From a virus, in the IMG/VR virus record IMGVR_UViG_3300037225_000069, positions 1-26,608 of that record: DNA of 26,608 bases; one strand, written 5' to 3'. Of this stretch, positions 21,844 to 26,608 are shown piece by piece (the stretch's first letter is position 1; the number at the start of each line of letters is the position of its first letter). The notes under the pieces were generated by a model. That model did no database searches and was not told the DNA's origin. It saw nothing but the letters and a program-made list of their open reading frames with translations. The position numbers and the translations under genes were made by a program.

Positions 21844-22562
21844 GCATGAACAGACGGTCATTTTTTAAGTTTTTAGGTATTGGTGCAGCTACGGCTGCGG
21901 TCGTTCCAAAGATGCTGTCAGAAACGCATAATAGTAATCGTCTTTGGGATATGCTTCCAGATGAAGTAAAAAGTTCACCGAACGGTGGTGCGATAGGAGG
22001 AATTGTATTTTTCGAGCAACCACGCGAAGGATACGACTACAGCATCGGAGTCCAAACTGGCGATGGTATATATCAAAATCCGTCAGTAGTTTCCGTAATG
22101 CGCGTAGGAAACGGAGACGAACCAGACGAACAAGTTGCCGAGTATACTTCACTAAATCAGGGTGGGAAACTGGCAACCAATATCGCCTACATAGCCCATA
22201 AATATGGGGAGAAATGCAAAGACTCCAGAGGACCGCTGATTGTGATCGAGCAGGTACAAGCACCAGGCGATACAGTACAGGATTTATTGAAGATCATGGG
22301 ATTCACGCGGTTCTATAAAGCCGTGAACGCCAAGGGGATAAAAAGAGACGGGTGGTATACGACAAGATTCAGTGGTCCGATGATGATGGATCGTTTCACG
22401 GCAGCAGTAGAAGAAGGTTGGTATAAGCCGAAATCTATATCGCTGCACATAGGAATGACGACATCAGAAGAAAGCTGTTTTAATCATCCTTCATATATGA
22501 GAGCAGCGGCCCAATCGTATGTAGGATTCCACGCATTTGAAGAGGATAAGAGAAATGTCTAA
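21840..22562 (+). CDS. Tat-signal paralog of the terL nuclease domain, apparent catalytic loss
   Basis: 240 residues. Residues 1-24 form a twin-arginine signal: NRRSFFKFLG, then a hydrophobic GAATAAVV. From about 58 to 230 the protein aligns with the nuclease half of terL just upstream: GYDYSIGVQTGDG against GYDYACGVDTADG, IEQVQAPGDT against IEQIRGPGDT, LKIMGF in both, and the GWY and RAAAQSYV / RASAQSYF segments. The first catalytic Asp is Gln72, the Glu is kept (Glu137), and the paired Asp motif is replaced by NHPSYM. So the nuclease is likely inactive. It starts at the terL stop (ATGA); ATG 21846 is an alternative. Exported, membrane-held or structural roles are all open. Confidence 0.75.
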   Translation: MSMNRRSFFKFLGIGAATAAVVPKMLSETHNSNRLWDMLPDEVKSSPNGGAIGGIVFFEQPREGYDYSIGVQTGDGIYQNPSVVSVMRVGNGDEPDEQVAEYTSLNQGGKLATNIAYIAHKYGEKCKDSRGPLIVIEQVQAPGDTVQDLLKIMGFTRFYKAVNAKGIKRDGWYTTRFSGPMMMDRFTAAVEEGWYKPKSISLHIGMTTSEESCFNHPSYMRAAAQSYVGFHAFEEDKRNV

Positions 22563-23211
22563 ATGGCGTAAAGTAGAGAAGCGTCTTCCAGACACAGATC
22601 GTCAAGTCATTGCCCTATCCGGCTCCTGTTCCTATCTAGCCAGTTACCGAGATGGTGAGTGGTGGTTAACCTACACCATCACGTTAGGAGACGTTTCTAG
22701 ATGGATGGAGATTCCCGGTGAGCCAAAGGACTTTGCTTACTGGTGGAAGCGCATCTGTGAATGGTGGGGACGCAGGAAAGACAATGCGCAACAGGCAAGC
22801 GACTATCTAACGGGCTGGACAAGCCGCAATGCCCAACTGGACAAGAAGATTGTCTACTTCACCAATGCAGCGGGTGAGATTCGTATGGGCCTACCTGAGA
22901 ATTTCCCTGCGTCGAAAGGATTCAGTAAGGTAGTCTGCAACAACGCTCATGAAGCGGAGGTTTGGTCAGATCGTTTACGCCAGTACAATTGTTCCAAAGA
23001 GCGCATGAAGGACGAGGAAAGAGAACAAATTGAGGGTCAATACGCCAAGGAAATACGAGGGAATATCCATCATCTGATGGCAAACTCTCACAGCAAATAC
23101 GGCAAGGTTTACATGGAACGCTACCTTGAGCGCATGGATAAAGCGGAGGGTAGAAGGAGAATGACGAGAGAAGAATACAATCACAACGAGGCTCATGAAC
23201 AAGGGCACTAA
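22555..23211 (+). CDS. DUF551-like domain fused to phage structural-type protein
   Basis: 218 residues from ATG 22555. The N-terminal ~65 residues (WRKVEKRLPDTDRQVIAL, then WMEIPGEP) follow the DUF551 pattern. The second part, KIVYFTNAAGEIRMGLPENF, then KVVCNNAHEAEVWSDRLR and a helical basic tail ending HNEAHEQGH, is a type of protein seen near terminase and portal genes. The join is unusual. AGAGGATAAGAGAA precedes the start, which overlaps the previous gene by 8 bases. Function unknown. Confidence 0.6.
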   Translation: MSKWRKVEKRLPDTDRQVIALSGSCSYLASYRDGEWWLTYTITLGDVSRWMEIPGEPKDFAYWWKRICEWWGRRKDNAQQASDYLTGWTSRNAQLDKKIVYFTNAAGEIRMGLPENFPASKGFSKVVCNNAHEAEVWSDRLRQYNCSKERMKDEEREQIEGQYAKEIRGNIHHLMANSHSKYGKVYMERYLERMDKAEGRRRMTREEYNHNEAHEQGH

Positions 23212-23223
23212 CTGGGAGAGGAA

Positions 23224-23658
23224 ATGAAATTCTTCACGATTGAGGTAAGTAGAAAAGATACGATCAAAGGATTGTTCCTTCGGACTCCGTGGTTCACTTT
23301 TGCAATCTATCCATCAGTGCAATCACCTGAAGAGAAAATATCTGACAAGCCTCTACCCACTCCAATTTGGCAAACGGCAGAAGGCATAACAAACAGAACA
23401 GACCCGTTGCTGATGGATAGGCAGCAGCGCCACGAAAATACCGTTCGCATCTTTATGGAGAGGAAAGGTTTCAAGAGGAAGGAAGTCGATCTTCCACTCA
23501 CGGATGAGCGTATGAATAAAATTGGAAGAATGACGTACAATGCTTACAAAGCATTCTCGGATAGGATTAGAAAATCGTATCCTGAGCGATACTTGAATCC
23601 GTTTCTTGCCGGTGCTGTGGAAGCAGGCGAGACCGTCCAGATAAATCGCAAGGAATAA
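23224..23658 (+). CDS. Hypothetical protein, first of a tandem paralog pair
   Basis: 144 residues with GGGAGAGG just before the ATG. N-terminus MKFFTIEVSRK. The C-terminal half, DPLLMDRQQRHENTV, MERKGFKRKEV, PLTDERMNKIGRM, closely matches the next gene, NPLLMTRREAHESTV, MERKGFDRKEI, PLTDERYKEIGRT. The conserved half is helical and charged. Located between terL and the portal, it may be a head-assembly or packaging factor, but this is positional only. Confidence 0.6.
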   Translation: MKFFTIEVSRKDTIKGLFLRTPWFTFAIYPSVQSPEEKISDKPLPTPIWQTAEGITNRTDPLLMDRQQRHENTVRIFMERKGFKRKEVDLPLTDERMNKIGRMTYNAYKAFSDRIRKSYPERYLNPFLAGAVEAGETVQINRKE

Positions 23659-23741
23659 AAACTGTATACGCTAGGAACGATTTGGTTTATGATCCGCATA
23701 GTCAAGTTCATGGGCACTGGACTTGCGAACTGGGAGATGAA

Positions 23742-24182
23742 GTGAAAATCTTTGGCATTGAGATAATCAATACACGCATACTCCATGCGCTATTTGGATG
23801 GTCTCTCCTGTTGCCTTCTAAGAAAGAACCAACCAGACCGTTTGAGGGAAAAGTCACATCGAATGAATCGGACGACGAAGTATGGGCCGATCCGTTAGAG
23901 ATCGCTGACGACTCTATCCTCCACCAAGCCAATCCTCTCCTGATGACAAGACGAGAGGCTCATGAGAGCACAGTTCGGTATTGGATGGAGCGCAAAGGGT
24001 TCGACAGGAAAGAGATCGAAAAACCATTGACAGATGAGCGATACAAGGAAATCGGAAGAACGCCATTTGGAAAGTATTTCGCGGCGCAGGAAACCTACCG
24101 TAAAAACGTGTTTAAAGATGAACGATTTAAGGATATTTCTCTTCCTATTGTAGATGCGAGGGAAATTGGTATAGACGGTTAA
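23742..24182 (+). CDS. Hypothetical protein, second of a tandem paralog pair
   Basis: 146 residues from GTG 23742, with GGGAG five bases upstream. I chose this start because MKIFGIEI then lines up with MKFFTIEV of the paralog, and the lengths are almost equal (146 and 144). TTG 23682 is the longer alternative and lacks this match. The C-terminal half is the same conserved helical block as its neighbour. The acidic linker differs. Function unknown. Confidence 0.6.
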   Translation: MKIFGIEIINTRILHALFGWSLLLPSKKEPTRPFEGKVTSNESDDEVWADPLEIADDSILHQANPLLMTRREAHESTVRYWMERKGFDRKEIEKPLTDERYKEIGRTPFGKYFAAQETYRKNVFKDERFKDISLPIVDAREIGIDG

Positions 24183-24198
24183 GGAGATTTGCTTTAGA

Positions 24199-24333
24199 AT
24201 GCATTTAGTCCACGGCAGAGACGCTGACGTGGCGTACCGGGAGGAAAGCGATCATGAGTGTATTCTGATCCGAACATGGAAACGGTGCATTGGCAGGTAC
24301 CAGACTTCTCCGCCTCTCCTAACGCTAGAATAG
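24199..24333 (+). CDS. Possible 44-aa gene overlapping the portal start
   Basis: ATG 24199 opens 44 codons, with AGGAG 12 bases upstream. It starts MHLVHGRDADVAYREESDHE and runs through the GTG start of the portal in another frame. It fills the only gap between genes here, which fits the tight packing, but the ribosome spacing is long. Alternatively it is untranslated leader for the portal. Confidence 0.3.
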   Translation: MHLVHGRDADVAYREESDHECILIRTWKRCIGRYQTSPPLLTLE

Positions 24334-26354
24334 CTTGGATTGAGAGCCAAATCCAAGAGAGCGAGGGATGGCTAGAGGGCCAAAAGTCATACAAGAATCT
24401 TTCAGCTAACCTACGTGTTTTCAACGGTATATTCAAAGATAAATCCAAATCTCTACTCGTCACAAATGGCCTTCGGTATGCGGTAAATAAGTTCGTCACG
24501 ACACTTGCCGAAGTACGTGAAATCGCCTCTTATGGGAGTGACGTTAAAGCATACAAGCCGATGGCTGAGATGCTTACCAAAGTATCAAAGGCAGTTTATT
24601 TAGAGTCTGACTTTCCAATTCAAATCCTCAAGGTTCTGCAATACGCCACGGTAATGGGTATAGGATACCTGTGGCCTAAAGTACGGGCGACAGAGTACGG
24701 ATATGGTCCCAGAGAGATGGTTTTTGATGCGCTAGGACTCTTGGACGTAATGCCTGTTCAGATTCCTGCTCGTTCAAATGATGTGCAGGATGCGTATGCC
24801 GTAACGATCTACGACTACATGCCTATTGCTGAAGCTCATGGAAGGTTTCCATTATTTCAAGGAAAACTCCAGACGGTAGGCATGAATAACTATAAGTCGA
24901 TGATTCAGGCACAGCGTCAAGACTTTGCGGCATCCTACAGATATGGAGAATTACAAGATCAAGGCAAGTCGTTCGGTAATCTGTACTCAGAGATAAGATA
25001 CACATTCATTAGGGACTTGAGAATTAACAATACAGGCTTTGAGTTGCCTATGGGCGATCCGGGGACGACATGGTTTTACAAAGTTCCGAGTGTGGGTCAA
25101 GAAATATTTGGAGGGATCAGGAATGGTAAACCTTACATGCGCCCTGCAATGGCTGAGGACTGCAGGGTGTACCCAAACTTACGCCTCATCATTTCATCTG
25201 CAGGGTTGGACAGGCCAATGTACGACGGGCCAGCTTTTGACTGGGACTCGAAAATCCCAGTAATCCAGTACACGGTAGACGACGTTCCCTGGGAGCCGGG
25301 AGGAAGATCGCTAGTTGGGGATGTAGCGTCTATCGAGACAACGATTAGGAAGCATGAGCGGAAGGTAGATCAAGTCATTACCGCTCGCCTTAACCCTCCA
25401 ATGGGATATGACCTTGATAACAATGGGGGTTCAAAGATTGAGCACTTTGATATTTTTGAAGAGGATGTACGTCTTGGACTAGCGGGAGGAGAACCAAAAA
25501 AGAGTTTCCAATCTTTACTTCCTGATGAAGTAAATGTAGGAAATGAGAACTGGACATTTTTGAAATACCTGCGCGAAGCTCTGTTGGCCGAGCTTGGATT
25601 GAACGATGTAGGGAATCTAGCCAACGTAAAGATCAACATGAATAGCGACGATGCCACCAAGCAAATAGAATCGATAGGTCCTATTGGCAAAGGCATTGCC
25701 ATGCGTCTTGAGAAGTCGAACAAGCGCGTAGGAGAACGAGTTAAGTTCCTTATTCCTCAATGGTTTGATACGTGCAGACTCATTGAGTATGTGGGAGAGG
25801 ATCACATTGCACGCGAGGTGTTTGACTACAATCCTGACGACATGGTTCCAAGCCATCTTCCAGATGAGTTGCTGAATGGGAACTATCCAGAAACTCCATC
25901 GATGTATGACAAGCTAACAAGAGCCAAGTGGCTGGTCAAAAAACTCCGGCTTATTTCCGTGCCGAGCATGTTGCTTAAGATCACGGCTGCCCAGGAGCAG
26001 CTCAAATATCTCCAACTCAAAAGGACACCTGACTGCCCATTGAGTTGGGAAACCTGCTTTGAGAAGCTGGACATCCAGAACCCCAAGCAGGAGATGGAAA
26101 AGTATTTCAAGGAGCAGACTGAGCTAACCAAGGCCAAACTTATTGGAATGGCTCTGGCGCAAGAGGAAATGAAGAAGTTAGGTATACAACCTCCAGAGGA
26201 AGGCGGTGGAGGTAAGGGCGGAGGAAAAGGTGGAGGCAAGGGAGGTGGAGGATTACATGCTGGTGGTAGACCTCCTTCTGGGCAAAGCTCACCGAAACTA
26301 GCCCAAAAGGGCGCAGCAGGCGGCGCTCCCCGTACAGTTGTAAAAGAAAGCTAA
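24258..26354 (+). CDS. Portal-like protein
   Basis: 698 residues from GTG 24258, with GGAGGAAA 10 bases upstream. ATG 24276 has no ribosome site. Size, position after terL and its companions, and the layout of a mixed alpha/beta body (wing and stem regions with KPYMRPAMAEDCRVYP and IPVIQYTVDDVPWEPGG) followed by helical crown-like segments point to the dodecameric portal through which DNA enters the head. The P22-type group is a guess. The C-terminal 60 residues are Gly/Lys repeats (GGGGKGGGKGGG) and Pro/Ser, probably disordered. No motif proves the assignment. Confidence 0.7.
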   Translation: MYSDPNMETVHWQVPDFSASPNARIAWIESQIQESEGWLEGQKSYKNLSANLRVFNGIFKDKSKSLLVTNGLRYAVNKFVTTLAEVREIASYGSDVKAYKPMAEMLTKVSKAVYLESDFPIQILKVLQYATVMGIGYLWPKVRATEYGYGPREMVFDALGLLDVMPVQIPARSNDVQDAYAVTIYDYMPIAEAHGRFPLFQGKLQTVGMNNYKSMIQAQRQDFAASYRYGELQDQGKSFGNLYSEIRYTFIRDLRINNTGFELPMGDPGTTWFYKVPSVGQEIFGGIRNGKPYMRPAMAEDCRVYPNLRLIISSAGLDRPMYDGPAFDWDSKIPVIQYTVDDVPWEPGGRSLVGDVASIETTIRKHERKVDQVITARLNPPMGYDLDNNGGSKIEHFDIFEEDVRLGLAGGEPKKSFQSLLPDEVNVGNENWTFLKYLREALLAELGLNDVGNLANVKINMNSDDATKQIESIGPIGKGIAMRLEKSNKRVGERVKFLIPQWFDTCRLIEYVGEDHIAREVFDYNPDDMVPSHLPDELLNGNYPETPSMYDKLTRAKWLVKKLRLISVPSMLLKITAAQEQLKYLQLKRTPDCPLSWETCFEKLDIQNPKQEMEKYFKEQTELTKAKLIGMALAQEEMKKLGIQPPEEGGGGKGGGKGGGKGGGGLHAGGRPPSGQSSPKLAQKGAAGGAPRTVVKES

Positions 26355-26360
26355 GCTATT

Positions 26361-26415
26361 AAGTTCAAAAGGATGAGGTGAATCAATGGCAGTAAAGATA
26401 AAAGTTCAAAAGGAT
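26361..26415 (+). repeat. 14-base direct repeat at the start of the last gene
   Basis: aagttcaaaaggat occurs at 26361-26374, in the gap after the portal, and again at 26402-26415, inside the next gene. The copies are 41 bases apart. It probably arose by local duplication. A regulatory role is not supported. Confidence 0.4.
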
Positions 26416-26608
26416 TACCTACTCACTGAAGCAAGCATCGAATTGCCTGCTCAAGTAAGCCAAATCGATGAGATTCTCAAAGCGAGCAAGTCTAACGGGA
26501 AAATGATTGTACTCTACAACGAAGGTTGCGTCCAAGGTATCAATATCGAGCAGCGGAGTAAACTAAGCGAGCCTCAATCAGCAAAGGTTCGCGAAATTCT
26601 CAAAATTG
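26385..26608 (+). CDS. Phage protein, cut by the right edge
   Basis: ATG 26385 with GGATGAGG about six bases upstream. 74 codons are visible with no stop. The start MAVKIKVQKDYLLTEASIEL and the later GKMIVLYNEGCVQGINIEQR look like a small phage protein often found next to the portal. Head-related function is inferred from position only. The C-terminus lies outside the window. Confidence 0.6.

Noticed and set aside
23689-23745. 18-codon frame ending in a GTGA overlap with the second tandem paralog
   Set aside because: The overlap style fits the cluster, but the ribosome site is weak and 18 codons are too few to support a gene.
1-26608. Search by eye for CRISPR arrays, tRNAs, rRNA and insertion sequences
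   Set aside because: No regularly spaced identical repeats of CRISPR length, no tRNA T-loop pattern with fitting arms, and no transposase or terminal inverted repeats were seen.

Overview
The window looks like part of a tailed-phage genome (Caudoviricetes), either a free phage or a prophage. The evidence is a head-packaging block at the right end (terminase large subunit, then a portal-like protein), a long run of very small tightly packed genes of phage type, and no housekeeping genes or tRNAs. The host cannot be fixed from sequence alone. Shine-Dalgarno sites are strong and two proteins start with twin-arginine-like signals, so a bacterium with a Tat system is likely. An environmental host is only a guess.

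Layout. (1) 1-3430, minus strand: a gene cut by the left edge, then a three-gene operon read right to left: MoxR-type AAA+ ATPase, DUF3150 protein, and a HExxH/VWA-like (DUF2201-type) protein. (2) 3431-4810: a non-coding divergent region of almost 1.4 kb with short repeats, palindromes, an A-rich tandem repeat, and a good sigma70-type promoter whose predicted start falls on the ATG of a ribbon-helix-helix gene. (3) 4811-19680, plus strand: about forty mostly tiny genes chained by 1-4 base overlaps (ATGA, TGATG, TAATG). They include DUF2283, a Tat-signal protein, small membrane proteins, an ASCH-like protein, a LuxR-type HTH, an Acb2/Tad1-type cyclic-nucleotide sponge, a PGDYG-type protein, a DNA methyltransferase, a ParB/Srx-like protein, DUF1643, an XRE HTH, a candidate structured RNA, and a PD-(D/E)XK nuclease. 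(4) 19684-26608: terL, a Tat-signal paralog of the terL nuclease domain, a DUF551 fusion protein, two tandem paralogs, the portal-like gene and the start of one more gene.

How it fits together. The right-hand cluster looks like one or a few long transcripts running from host-takeover and counter-defence functions (sponge, methyltransferase, regulators) into DNA packaging. The left operon resembles the chaperone-like MoxR/VWA pairs found in phages and plasmids, and it is transcribed away from the rest.

The most notable items are the terminase-nuclease paralog, which has lost apparent catalytic acids and gained a twin-arginine signal; the Acb2/Tad1 domain with an N-terminal extension plus an ideal internal start; a roughly 317-nt overlap of two reading frames; the leaderless-type promoter with repeated half-sites; and a pseudoknot-capable leader that can mask a ribosome binding site. 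All family assignments come from reading motifs by eye and were not checked by database search.
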